A stretch of DNA of 64,000 nucleotides, taken from positions 1 through 64,000 of the forward strand of contig CAWBAK010000002.1 of assembly GCA_963786805.1 (NCBI GenBank), given 5' to 3'. Below are positions 30,763-41,629 of the stretch, piece by piece (the first letter of the stretch is position 1; each line of letters opens with the position of its first letter). The notes below the pieces were generated by a model that did no database searches, was not told the DNA's origin, and saw only the letters and a list, made by a program, of their open reading frames with translations. The translations under genes and the position numbers were made by a program. The DNA comes from CALGFI01 sp963786805 (GTDB lineage: Bacteria; Actinomycetota; UBA4738; HRBIN12).

Positions 30763-32759
30763 CAGTCGGCCGCCGCTCCGGCCTTGAACTCGCCCTTGCC
30801 GGACGTCGAAGTACTGCTCGAGCACCTTCCGGACGATCGGCGCCGCGATCTGCGAGCCGCTCCCGGACTCCTCGACGAGCGCGACGACGACGATCTGCTT
30901 GTCGTCCGGCCTTCGCGATCGACGCGAACCACGAGAACGGCTGCTTCGGCTTCATCTGCGCCGTCCCGGACTTGCCGCCGACGTCGATACTGGTCGATCG
31001 GGAACCCGTCGAACGCGGCCGCCGCCGTCCCGTCGTCGCGGACGGTGCCGTTCATCGAGCCCTCGATGAACGCGAGCGCTCCCGGCGCGATGTCGACGCG
31101 CTGCAGCACCTTCGGCGTCGCCGACTTCGGCACGACGCCGGACTGCGCACGCCTCGTCCGACGACGGTCGGCTGCGACACGTCCAGCTGCGCGAGGCACT
31201 TCAGGACGTGCGGCCGGTACACCGTCCCGCGGTTCGCGATCGCGGCGTACGCGCTCGCGAGCTGCAGCGGCGTCGTCTGCAGGAAGCCCTGGCCGATCGC
31301 GAGGTTCGCCGCGTCGCCCGGGAACCACCGCCGGTCGTAGGTCTGCGCGTACGAGAAGCGGTTCCACTTCCACTCCGCGTCGGGGACGAGGCCCTCGGCG
31401 CTCGCCGAGCAGGTCGATGCTCGGTCGGCTGCCCGAACCCGAAGTTGCGCGCGACCTCCTGGAGGTGCTCGCCGAGCTTGCGCTTCTGCGCGTCCATCTC
31501 GATACCGAGCGTGTAGTAGACGATGTCGCACGACTCGGCCAGCGAACGCGAGAGGCCGACGCGTGCCGTGACCGTCCGGCGTCCAGTCGCGGAACACGCG
31601 GTTCCCGATCTTGATGTAGCCCGGGCACGTAGAACGTGCGGTCGCGCAGATCGGGCTGCACGTCCCACGCCGCGGCCGCCGTCAGCGGCTTGAACGTCGA
31701 GCCCGGCGGCACCGCCTCGGCGATCGCGCGGTTGAGGAACGGCATGTGCGCGTCCGGGTGCGTTCAGCTTCGCGAGCTCACCCCGCGGCGTCGAGCCGAC
31801 GAACAGGTTCGGATCGAAGTCCGGGTTGCGACGCGAGCGCGAGGACCTCGCCGCTGCGCGGATCGAGCGCGACGACGGCGCCGGCCGGCGCCTTGAACTT
31901 CTTGCCCGACGTCCGGGTCGGTGAAGCCGCGCGCGAGCTTGATGCCGTTCTCGAGCGCGTCCTCGGCCGCCTTCTGGACGGCGGCGTCGATCGTCAGGAT
32001 CGCGTCCCACCCGCGCTGCGGCGGCTCGCCGCGCGATCTCCTCGACCGGGTTCCCGCGCACGTCGACGGCGATCCGCCGCACGCCGGGCTTGCCGGCGAG
32101 CCAGTCCTCGTACACCCTCTCGACGCCGACCTTGCCGACGAGATCGCCCGGGCGGTACTCGCGCGACCGTCGTCCCCGCTCCTCGGCGCTGCGCCTGGCG
32201 TTCCTCGCGTTCGCGCGAGCTCCTCCTCGCCGATCTCGCCGATGTGGCCGATCGCGTGCGACGGCGAGCGCGCCCATCGGGTACTCGCGCACCGGGATCT
32301 CGAGATGCGACGACGCCGGGGAACTGCTCGGGATGCTCGCTCAGGTAGACGACGACGTCCTTGTCGACGTCGAGCGCGATCGGACGAGGCGTGTGCGGGC
32401 CGATGCGGTCGGATCGTTGACGATGTCGCGGACGTCCGTCTCCTCCATCTCGCAGCGCGCGCGCGAGGTCGCGGACGACCTGGTCCTCGCCGTTCGGCCG
32501 GCACGCGCGACACGTCGAGCGCGACGGTGAGCGCCGTGCGGTTCCGCGCGAGCGTCCGGCCCTCGCGGTCGAAGACGAATCCGCGCGGCGCCTGCTCGTA
32601 GACGAACCGGATCGACGTCCGCTCGGCGAGCGCCTGCGCCTCGCCGCCCGCGAGCACCTGGAGGTACCAGAGCCGTCCGACGAGCGTCGCGAGCAGCGAC
32701 AGGACGAGCAGCTGCACGACCGCGAGCCGGATCGGGCTGATGTTCCGGTTCGGGCTCAT
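30762..32759 (-). CDS. mrdA: Penicillin-binding protein 2 (transpeptidase)
   Basis: Class B PBP of the elongasome. N-terminal anchor IRLAVVQLLVLSLLATLVGR, then the dimerisation or pedestal domain (PRGFVFDREGRTLARNRTAL). The transpeptidase domain has SxxK in AVPPGSTFKPLTAAAAWD and KSGT in GGKSGTAQMKPKQPFSWFA. The end is APIVRKVLEQYFDV with a basic tail. About 660 residues, normal. Around ten indels, the worst-affected gene of the cluster. Overlaps mreD (ATGA) and rodA (TGATG). Confidence 0.93.
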
Positions 32760-33288
32760 GAGGTCGCTCGTTCGCTCGGCGCATCCGGCTCCTACTCCAC
32801 GGCGGGGCGCGCCGCTCTCGACGCGCACGACGCGCGAGAGCAGCGGCATGAGCAGGGGCGAGATCAGCGCATTGTACGCGGTGGTGATGAAGAGCATCCG
32901 CGGCAGAGGCGACGCGTCCACCTGGGGGCCGAGGAACACCGCGCCGAGCCCGTAGAGCAGCTGCGAGACGAACGTCGCGCCGGCGAACGTCCCGACGACC
33001 GGCCCGACGCCGCGCGGGATACCGATCAGCGCGACGCCGTACGCCGGTCACCGCGTACGCGAACGCCGACAGTCCCGTCGGCGTCATCGAGCAGCAGGTC
33101 GCGCACGAGACCCGGCGACGAACGCCGGCCGTCGCGGCCGTGCGCGGACGTTCGCCGATCGCGAACGCGGCGACGACGAGGATGAGCAGGTCGGGACCCA
33201 TCCCGACCATCGGCAGGCTCAGCGTCAGCTCGCGCGACAGCAGCAGCGCGAGCACGCACGCGATCGCGAAGACGACGTACCGCCTCAT
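32756..33288 (-). CDS. mreD: Rod shape-determining protein MreD
   Basis: Small polytopic membrane protein. MRRYVVFAIACVLALLLSRE and LSLPMVGMGPDLLILVVAAF, later FVSQLLYGLGAVFLGPQVD and ITTAYNALISPLLMPLLSRV. Ends in ERATS overlapping the mrdA start by four bases. About 176 residues. Three indels in the middle. Identity rests on membrane pattern and on its place between mreC and mrdA. Confidence 0.87.
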
Positions 33289-33294
33289 CGTCGC

Positions 33295-34172
33295 TCAGCT
33301 CTCCGGCCTCGGGCGTCGGCGACGGCGGCGCCTCGATCACTTCACCCGTCGACACCGCGACGGAGACGATGTCGAGCTGCGAGAACCGGACGAACGGACG
33401 GACGCGTGATCGTGTACGACGTCCCGCGCGCGGCGAGCTGCACGTCCTCGACACGTCCGACCGGGCAGCCCGGCGGGTAGATCCCGCCCTGGTAGCCCGA
33501 CGTCAGCACGTCGTCGCCCGGCTTCACCGCGCCCTGGTCGAGCGCCGCGCGCGACACGAGCTCGAGCTCGAGGTTGCGTCCGCCGGTTCCGCGCGCGAGC
33601 CCGGTCTCGCCCGACGCGCCGATACGCACACCGACGGCCGACTGCGCGTCGGTGAGCAGCAGCACCTTCGCCGAGTTCGCGCCGGCCCACGACCGTCCGG
33701 CCGACGAGACCCTCGGGCGCGAGGACGGCCTTCTCGTCGGTGACTCCCGACGCCGCGTCCCTTGTTGATCGTCGCCGAGCGCTCGAGACCCGACAGCGAC
33801 GCGCCGATCACCCGCGCGTGGACGGCCCGGACGCCCGACGCTCCCCTCGAGCTGGAGCAGCGCGTGGATGCGGGCGTTCTCCCGCGCGACGTCGGCGTAC
33901 GTCTCGGCCTGGCGGCGGAGCTTGAGGTTCTCCTCCCGGAGCTTGTCGGTTCTCGTCCCGGAGGCTGCCGAGGTCGCCGATGCTGCCGACGACCGACTCG
34001 AAGGGCCGGACGAACCCCCGGACGCCCGCCTGGAAGACGTCGAAGACCTGCGTCGTCGCGCTCGCGACGCCGTCGAGGATGCCCGTCCGGAAGTCCAGCG
34101 TGAGGACGGTCGACCGTCGCCAGCAGCAGGAAGGCGATGAACAGCCGATCGCGCAGCGGTGCGCCGCCACAT
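33295..34172 (-). CDS. mreC: Rod shape-determining protein MreC
   Basis: Scaffold of the elongasome. A single N-terminal helix (DRLFIAFLLLATVVLTLDF), a coiled coil (LREENLKLRRQAETYADVAR), then a beta domain with VLLLTDAQSAVGVRIGASGE, LVSRAALDQGAVKPGDDVLT and SGYQGGIYPPGCPVGRVEDV. Ends in a Pro/Ser/Thr tail. About 290 residues. Five to six indels. Lies directly between mreB and mreD. Confidence 0.93.
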
Positions 34173-34185
34173 GCCGTGCGCCGGC

Positions 34186-35219
34186 CTACGGACGCGTCGA
34201 GGTGATCAGCACGTTCCGGAGCGAGTCGATCTCCTCGAGGCAGCGTCCGGCACCGAGGACGACCGCGTGCAACGGACTCTCGGCGAGGTGCACCGGCATG
34301 CCCGTCTCGTGCTTCAGGCGTTCGTCGATGCCCGCGGAGCAGCGCGCCGCCGCCGGTGAGCACGAGTCCGCGATCCATGATGTCGCCGGCGAGCTCGGGC
34401 GGCGTGCGGTCGAGCGTGTTCTTCACCGCGTCGCAGATCTGCGCGACCGGTTCCTCGATCGCGCGCCGCACCTCTTCGGCCGAGATGATGATCGTCTTCG
34501 GGAGACCGGACACGAGGTCGCGTCCGCGGATCTCCGCCTGCGGCTCGCCGGGAAGCGGGAACGCCGAGCCGACGGCGACCTTGATCTCCTCCGCCGTGCG
34601 CTCGCCGAGCATCAGCGAGTACTCCTTCTTCATGTAGTTGATGATCGCTTCGTCGAGCTCGTCGCCCCCGATGCGCAGCGAGATCGACGTGACGATGCCG
34701 CCGAGCGAGATGACGGCGACCTCCGTCGTCCCGCCGCCGATGTCGACGACCATGTTCCCGGTCGGCTCGTGGATCGGAAGCCCGGCGCCGATCGCGGCGG
34801 CCATCGGCTCCTCGATGATGTGCACGCGGCGCGCGCCGGCCTGGTAGCCGGCCTCCTCGACGGCGCGCTGCTCGACGCCGGTGATCCCGGACGGGACGCA
34901 GATGACGATGCGCGGCTTCGCCCACCGCCGGCGGTGCACGCGGTGCGATGAAGTACCGGATCATCTTCTCGGTCACGTCGAAGTCGGCGATGACGCCGTC
35001 CTTGAGCGGACGGACGGCCTTGATGTGGCCGGGCGTCCGGCCGATCATCCGCTTGGCCTCGTTGCCGACGGCGAGGATGTGGCCGGTGTTCTGGTTGATG
35101 GCGACGACGGACGGCTCGTTGAGCAGGACCCCTCGGCCGCGGACGTAGACGAGCGTGTTCGCGGTCCCGAGGTCGACGGCCATGTCGCGGCCGAGGTATT
35201 GGAAGGCGCTTTCGAGCAC
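34186..35219 (-). CDS. mreB: Rod shape-determining protein MreB
   Basis: Bacterial actin that guides side-wall synthesis. GTG start (LESAFQYLGRDMAVDLGTAN); phosphate-1 loop DLGTANTLVYVRGRGVLLNE; then PSGITGVEQRAVEEAGYQAG, the IIEEPMAAAIGAGLP stretch, phosphate-2 MVVDIGGGTTEVAVISLGG and adenosine motif GLVLTGGGALLRG. Ends DSLRNVLITSTRP. About 345 residues. Two indels only (about 34930 and 34335). First gene of mreBCD-mrdA-rodA, pointing to a rod-shaped cell. Confidence 0.96.
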
Positions 35220-35394
35220 CGATGAGGAACTCCCTACCGGCGGGGAAGACCCATTGTGGACCAGGTCACAAGGTCGGTCAAAGGGTCGCGACCTGCGGAA
35301 ATACGGATCCGGAACATCGACCCGTTACCCTGCGCCCCGACCCTATCGTTAGTACACCGACACGGAAACGTCGGCCCTTGGAAGGGGGATGGGT

Positions 35395-36921
35395 ATGTCT
35401 GGAGGTACACGAGGAGCGCGGGTACGGCGCATGCTTGGCGCCGGCTTCGTCGCTCTCATCATCGCGGGTGGGGCAGTTGCCGCGCCCCGCCTCAGCAGCA
35501 AAGCTCGCGTCGTTCTCCGGAACCGGCACGGGTTACGCACTTCGCGTCACCCTGGACGTCCGGAACCGCTGATCGACGCGGTTCCGGCGCTGCAGGGCGT
35601 TCTGGACACGGTCTGGGCGGCGGTGCCCGGTCAGCTCGGGGACATTCCCGGGCGTGCATCGACCAGACGTTCATCAAGACCACGTCGGACGCAACGCGGC
35701 TCGACGCACAAGGCGCGTTCGGTGCTCGCCGAGGGTCTGCTCGAACCTCGACTCGCTCGAGGCGACGCAAGATCGGGGACAGCCTGTCGAAGGTCGTCCA
35801 GACCATGCAGCTCCCGTCGGCGGATCTTCCGCTCATCGACGGCAGCATCGGCACGCTGAAGGCCGCGATCCCGTCGGCGACCGGCGTCAACGGCAGCGGC
35901 GTGCTCGAGTCGCTCAAGGTCGGGCTTCCGCTCGACCAGCTGCCACCGGCGTCGTCACGGACCTCGCTGGAACAGCTGACCGACGCGGTCGACGAGCATC
36001 ACCGGCGCAGCTCGATGGCGTGCTCAACGGCGTCCTCGGCGAAGCGCTGGACGGACCTCGTCGGTGACCTGACCGACCAGATCGTCGACCTCGCCGGTGG
36101 CACTCACGGGCTCGCCGGTCTGCTGGGCGGTATCGCGGGTCGGTCTCGGCACTCCCCGTGGCCGACCTGGACGACCCGGCAGCGGTGTACGGCGCGCTCG
36201 ACAGCGTGCTCGACCCGACAGCTCTGCTCGACCAGATCACCGACCTGCTGAACGCGAGCTTGCTCGAGGGCGCGCTGGCCGATCTGTCCGGTCTGATCAA
36301 CATCACCAAGGCAGCGCGCACGGGCGACGGTCTCGCGATCGCCGACTCGGCCGCCACGCTGAAGAAGCTCAACGTCCTCGGTGGTCTGGTGGACGTCAGC
36401 CTCCTCAACCTCAAGTCGCACTCGGAGGCCGCCGGTGTCGCCGGTTCGGCCAAGAACACCTCGAGCTGCAGCCTGGGTGACGTCAAGATCGGTGGCGACG
36501 CGCTCGCCCTGGGCTTCGACGGCAAGACGATCTTCGCTGAACGGCGCAGCCGCTGTCCCGGTCGTCGGCGACCTCGTCGGCACGGTCAAGGGTCTCGTCG
36601 ACCAGGTGCTCGCCGTCGCGGGCATCGAGGTCGGGCTCTGCGAGAACTCGGTCAGAACGACGCTGCGGCGGATGGCTCCGCAGCCGCCAACCGCGATCTC
36701 CGCCCTCCGCGTCAAGGTTGCCCCGCTGAACCTGTTCAGCCTCGTGATCGACCCCACGGTCGAGACGCAGGCGGCAGCGCAGGTCGCAGGCGGCGCCGGT
36801 GGTCGACGAGGACGACCCGCCGCTGCCGCGCACGGGCCCGGCTGCGCTGGCCACGATGCTCAGCGGCATCGGCCTCGCGGGTGGCGCGCTCTTCGCCCGG
36901 AAGCGGTTCTTCGCTCGCTAA
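35395..36921 (+). CDS. Large secreted LPXTG (LPRTG) cell-wall-anchored protein
   Basis: Exported and probably sortase-anchored. ATG 35395 follows a GGAAGGGGG ribosome-binding site. Signal peptide: RMLGAGFVALIIAGGAVAAP. The body of about 430 residues has many hydrophobic-turn-Asp segments (LDQITDLLNASLLEGALADL, LLGGIAG, VKGLVDQVLAVAGIEVGLCE) and few charges. The C-terminus is a textbook sorting signal: LPRTG, then PAALATMLSGIGLAGGALFA and the basic tail RKRFFAR. Seven or so indels in the middle. No family recognised. Divergent from mreB, followed by a strong terminator. No sortase gene is in this window. Confidence 0.78.
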
Positions 36922-36941
36922 AGATCCGCGCAGGGATGTTC

Positions 36942-36973
36942 GATCGGGGGCCCTTCGGGGCCCCCGATCTTTT
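36942..36973 (+). terminator. Rho-independent terminator after the LPRTG gene
   Basis: A 12-bp perfect stem (GATCGGGGGCCC / GGGCCCCCGATC) closed by a TTCG tetraloop and followed by TTTT. It starts 21 bases after the LPRTG stop and ends 16 bases before the convergent ndk stop. Confidence 0.9.
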
Positions 36974-36988
36974 CCGTGGCAGATTCGC

Positions 36989-37404
36989 CTACAGGTCCGG
37001 GAAGAAGAGGCCGAGCTCGCGCTTCGGCCGACTCCGGCGAGTCCGAGCCGTGGATCAGGTTCTCCGTGAGCTCGATCGCGAGATCGCCGCGGATCGTCCC
37101 GGGCGGCGCGTCGATCGGGTTCGTCGGACCCATCAACGTCCGGACGACGGACACGGCCTCGAGACCTTCGACCGCGAGCGCCATCACCGGTCCGGACGTG
37201 ATGAACGACACCAGGTCGCCGAAGAACGGCTTCTCCGTGTGCTCGGCGTAGTGCCGTCCGGCGAGGTCTTCGTCGATCGTGAAGAACCGGCCGGCGACGA
37301 GGCGCAGGCCCTTGCGTTCGAGACGTCCGACGATCTCGCCGACGAGCCCGCGACGGACGCCGTCGGGCTTCACGAGCACCAGTGTTCGTCTGCGTGTCAG
37401 CCAT
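36989..37404 (-). CDS. ndk: Nucleoside diphosphate kinase
   Basis: Balances NTP pools by phosphohistidine transfer. TLVLVKPDGVRRGLVGEIVG, RFFTIDEDLAGRHYAEHTEK, FITSGPVMALAVEGLEAVSV, then the active site with NLIHGSDSPESAE, where the catalytic His lies in NLIHGSD. C-terminus REIGLFFPDL-like after a shift. About 138 residues. Two indels (37380, 37025). Start overlaps the folC stop by eight bases. Confidence 0.95.
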
Positions 37405-38744
37405 CGTCCCTCGTTCCTACGTGAGCGCGCCCCGGCCGCGCAACCGGATCGCGCGCCTCCGACGCGGTGTAGAAGCTCCCGAAGACGAGCACGAGGTCGT
37501 CCTCGCCGGCCAGCCCGATCGCGTGGTCGACGGCTGCAGCCGACGTCGTCGACGACGTCGATCGCGTCGTCCTCGAGCCCGAGCTCGCGGAGCGCGTCGA
37601 CGAGACGCGCTCGGCGTCGGCGGCGCGCTCGGTCTTCGGGACCGTCACGACGACGTGGTCGACGATGGGCGCCCAGATCGCGAGCACGTCCTCGACGGGC
37701 TTGGAGCCGACCATCCCGACGACGAGGATCAGCCGCTCGTGCGCGAACGCCTCCTCGACCGCCTGCACGGACGTTCGTCGCGGCCGCCGGGTTGTGTCCG
37801 CCGTCGACGACGACGAGCGGATGACGGCCGCAGGATCTCCATGCGCGCCGGGCAGTCGGAGCGTCGCCGAGCGCGCGCTCGAGCACGTCCTCGGCGATCG
37901 CGCTCGCCGACGAACGCCTCGACGGCCGCGACCGCGAGCACCGCGTTGCGCGCCTGGTGCTCACCGAACAGCGAGAGGAACACGTCCTCGTACGTCCCGT
38001 GCGGCGTGCTGATCGTGATCGTCTGGCCGCCGACGGCCGGGTAACGCTCGACGAGGTCGACGTCGCGGCCGAAGCGCAGGACCGTCGTCGCGCCCCCTTC
38101 TCGTCGCGCGCTGCGTTCGACGATGTCGAAGAGGTCGTCCTGCTCGACGCCGGTGATGACGACGCGTCCCCTGCTTCGCGATCCCGGCCTTCTCCCACGC
38201 CGCCTTCGCGAGGTCGCCGCCGAACTGGCGGATGTGGTCGAGCGAGACGTTCGTCACGACGCGCGACGGCCGCGTCGGCGACGTTCGTCGCGTCGTACTC
38301 GCCGCCGAGCCCGGTCTCGAGACGGCGGCGTGGACGGCACGGTCGAAGAACGCCTCGAACGCGAGGACGGTCAGCAGCTCGAAGTACGTGAGCTCGTCGC
38401 CGAGCCGCTCCTCGACCAGCTCGATGAACGGCTGCGAGGTACGTCGAGCCGCTCGGCGAAGCTCTCCTCGTCGATCGGCTCCAGCGCGAAGCCGATCCGC
38501 TCTCGGACGTTGCCGAGGTCGGGCGAGGTGTACGTCCCGACCGTCATCCCGAGCTCGGTGAGGATCGCCGTCGCGATCGCGAGCGACGGAGAACTTCGCG
38601 TTCGTCCCCGAGACGTGGAGCACCGGGATACGAGCGCTGCGGGTCGCCGAGCGCGTCCATCATCGCCGCGACGCGCTCGGTCCCCGGACGGATCCCGAAC
38701 CGGATGCGCGAGTTCAGGAACTCGATCGACTCTGCGTAGTTCAG
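37397..38744 (-). CDS. folC: Dihydrofolate / folylpolyglutamate synthase
   Basis: Adds glutamate to folates. N-terminus NYAESIEFLNSRIRFGIRPG, then VLHVSGTNAKFSVARAIATA (the usual P-loop is GTNGKGS; here GTNAKFS, a visible departure), TYTSPDLGNVRERI, ELTYFELLTVLAFEAFFDRA and NVSLDHIRQFGGDLAKAAWE. The C-terminal domain has RLILVVGMVGSKPVEDVLAI and VLVFGSFYTASEA. About 440 residues. Around nine indels. The conserved start has only CTG, overlapping the valS TGA (CTGA). Confidence 0.88.
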
Positions 38745-41396
38745 GAGCCGAGCTCCTCGAGCTGCGCGCGCAGGCAGCGCCGCGCGTCTCCGAGTGCTCC
38801 GCGAGCTGCGCGCGCACCTTCTCGACGACGTCCGCCGGCGCCCCGGACGTGAACTTCGGGTTGTCGAGCTTGGCCTGCGCGCGGCCGGCGCGCTTCTCCT
38901 CCTCGGCGATCTCGCGCTCGAGGCGCGCGCGCTCGGCCCCCACGTCGACGAGCTCGCCGAGCGGCAGGTAGATCTCGGTCGATGCCGGCGACGGCGCGCG
39001 ACCACCCGTCCGGCTGCGCGCCGACGCGTGATCTCGCCGACGGCGGCCAGCGCGCTGAAGCTCGTCCGCGTAGCTCCAGGATCAGCGACGTCGCCGGCCC
39101 GTCCGCGATCGACGACGTCGATGCGCTGGCGCGGCGGGATGCGGTGATCGTGCCCGGAACCGGCGGATCTCGACGACGATCGACTGCAGCAGCGCCATGT
39201 CGCGCTCGGCGTCGTCGTCGACGTGCGCCGCGTCGGCCGACGGGCCACGCGGCGACCATGATCGACGCCGGCGATCGCCTCGCGACCGCGGCAGCCGCTG
39301 CCAGATCTCCTCGGTGATGAACGGGATCATCGGATGCGCGAGCCGCAGCGCTCGTCTCGAGGACGTGGTGGATCGTCGCCTGCACGGCCGGCCGCCGCGC
39401 CTCGTCCGCCGGTCTTCGCCATCTCCAGGTACCAGTCGCAGAACTCCGACCAGACGAAGTGGTAGACCGCGTCGCGACGCCTTCTGGAAGTCGTAGGCGG
39501 CGTAGCGCGTCGTCCACCGTCGTGACGCGTGCGCGCGAAGCGCGACAGGATCCACCGCTCGGGAAGCGCCGGCTCGTCCGGAAGGGGGCCGGGGATCGCC
39601 GTCGAGCTGCTGCAGAGCGAACCGCGACGCGTTCCACAGCTTGTTGCAGAAGCGGCGCGCGCCCTCGACGCGCTCCTCGCGAGAAGCTCGATGTCCTGGC
39701 CGAGGTTGCAGCCGAGCATCATCCACAGACCGCAGGGCGTCGGTGCCGTACTCGTCGATGATCTCGAGCGGGTCGATCACGTTGCCGAGCGACTGCGACA
39801 TCTTCGTCCGTCCTCCGCATCGCGGACGACGGCGTGGATCACGACGTCGTGGAACGGGATGTCGCCGACGAAGTGCAGGCCGGTGAAGATCATCCGCGCG
39901 ACCCAGAGGTAGATGATCTCGCGCGCCGTCGACAGGACCGTCGTCGGGTACCAGTACGCGGAGGTCCTCGGTGTCGTCGGGCCAGCCGAGCGTCGAGAAC
40001 GGCCACAGCTGCGGACGAGAACCACGTGTCGAGCGTGTCCTCGTCCTGGTCGATCTCCGTCGAGCCGCACGTCGCGCACGCGTCCGGGTCGTCCAGGCGC
40101 GACGGTGATGTGGCCGTCCGGGCAGTACCACGCCGGGATGCGGTGACCGAGCCAGAGCTGACGCGAGATGCACCAGTCGCGGATGTTCTCCATCCAGTCG
40201 AGGTAGACGCGCTCGAACGGCTGCTCGGGGACGAAGCGGACCTTGCCGTCCCGCACGACGTCGATCGCCGGCTGCGCGAGCGGCTTCATCGCGACGAACC
40301 ACTGCTCGGACAGCCACGGCTCGATCTGCGTGTCCGGCGTGCGGTCGCAGTGCCCGACGGCGTGGATGTACGGCCGCTCCTCCGTTCTCGACGACGCCCT
40401 CGGCGCGCAGCGCCTCGAGGACGGCCTTCCGCGCCTCGTAGCGATCGAGACCTTCGAAGCGTCCGCCGTTCTCGTTGACGGTCGCCGTCTTGTCGAAGAT
40501 GTTCACCGCGGGCAGACCCTGGCGCTCGCGCGATCTCGAAGTCGTTCGCGTCGTGCGCGGGCGTGACCTTCACCGCGCCCGTGCCGAACGTCGGATCGAC
40601 GGCGTCGTCGGCGACGATCGGGATCTCGCGTCCGACGAGCGGGAGGATCGCCGTCTTGCCGACGAGGTGCTTGTAGCGCTCGTCGTCCGGGTTCACGGCG
40701 ACGCCGGTGTCGCCGAGCATCGTCTCGACGCGCGTCGTCGCCACGGAGATCGAGTCCGTCGCCGTCCTTCAGCGGATAGCGGAGCGTGACGAGCTCGCCC
40801 TCGGTCTCCTCGTGGTTGACCTCGATGTCCGAGATCGCCGACGTGCACTTCGGGCACCAGTTGATGATCCGCGCGCCGCGATAGATCAGCCCTTCGTCGA
40901 AGAGCCGGACGAACACCGTCCGCACGGCGTGCGACAGCCCGGGATCCATCGTGAATCGCGTCCGGGACCAGTCGGCGGAGCAGCCGAGCCGCTTGAGGGC
41001 GCCGAGGATGCGCGCCTCGTACTCGTCCTTCCAGCGCCAGAACAGCGCTTCGAACTCCTCGCGTCCGAGGTCGAAGCGGGTCTTGCCTTCGGCCGCGAGA
41101 CGGCGCTCGAGGACGGCCTGCGTCGCGATGCGCGGCGTGGTCGGTGCCCGGCACCCACAGCGTCGGCCGGCCCTGCATGCGCGCGCGCCGGATCGAGGAC
41201 GTCCTGCGTGATGTTGTTGAGCGCGTCGCCCATGTGCAGCGCGCCGGTGACGTTGCCCGGCGGCATCGACGATCGAGAACGGCTCGCCCGGGCGCGCCGG
41301 TGTGGCCGCGGAAGTACCCCTGCTCCTCCCAGAAGGCGTACCAGCGGTCCTCGACGCCTTTGGGGTCGTATGCCTTGGGAACTGCAGTTCGGTCAT
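38741..41396 (-). CDS. valS: Valyl-tRNA synthetase
   Basis: Charges tRNA-Val. MTELQFPRHTTPKA start; PPGNVTGALHMGDALNNITQ at the HIGH site (HMGD, where the last His is expected); WCPKCTSAISDIEVNHEETE; editing domain TTRVETMLGDTGVAVNPDDE and VKVTPAHDANDFEIA; KMSQSLGNVIDPLEIIDEYG at the KMSKS site. A C-terminal coiled coil (ERARLEREIAEEEKRAGRAQ) ends QLEELGS. About 875 residues. Around fifteen indels. Preceded by a leader that can hide its ribosome-binding site. Confidence 0.94.
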
Positions 41397-41400
41397 GGTC

Positions 41401-41469
41401 GGTCCTCGATGATTGCGGATGTGAACGGCGCGGTGGAGCGTCCGGCTGTCAGCCGGATACTCGAGGACC
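41401..41469 (-). promoter_or_regulatory. valS leader with RBS-sequestering inverted repeat
   Basis: On the minus strand GGTCCTCGA (41469-41461) pairs perfectly with TCGAGGACC (41409-41401). The latter contains the GAGGA ribosome-binding site six bases before the valS ATG. Between them lies a second perfect 7-bp hairpin (TCCGGCT, GAC, AGCCGGA; 41457-41441). The layout suggests translational control of valS. An ACCGCG string at about 41430 recalls the T-box core, but the full T-box consensus is absent. Confidence 0.5.
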
Positions 41470-41629
41470 TACGAACGGCGCCGTCAGGTTCACCGAGCCA
41501 CTGTAGCAACGGCACCGCCGGGCCAACGGCTCAACGGTCGCGCGCACGACGGCGGTACTCCGGAGCGAGCGGAAGACCATCGGTCGCCCTGGCGGCAGAG
41601 CCGCTGGGCGGACCGCTACTGTCTGGTGC

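Noticed and set aside
31764..32939. mreD-mrdA fusion protein
   Set aside because: The open frame crosses the mrdA ATG, but the mreD end in another frame gives a normal ATGA overlap; the fusion comes from an indel.
41397..41629. Canonical T-box riboswitch before valS
   Set aside because: Only ACCGCG matches; the UGG-containing T-box core and a specifier stem are not evident, so it is listed only as an RBS-hiding leader.
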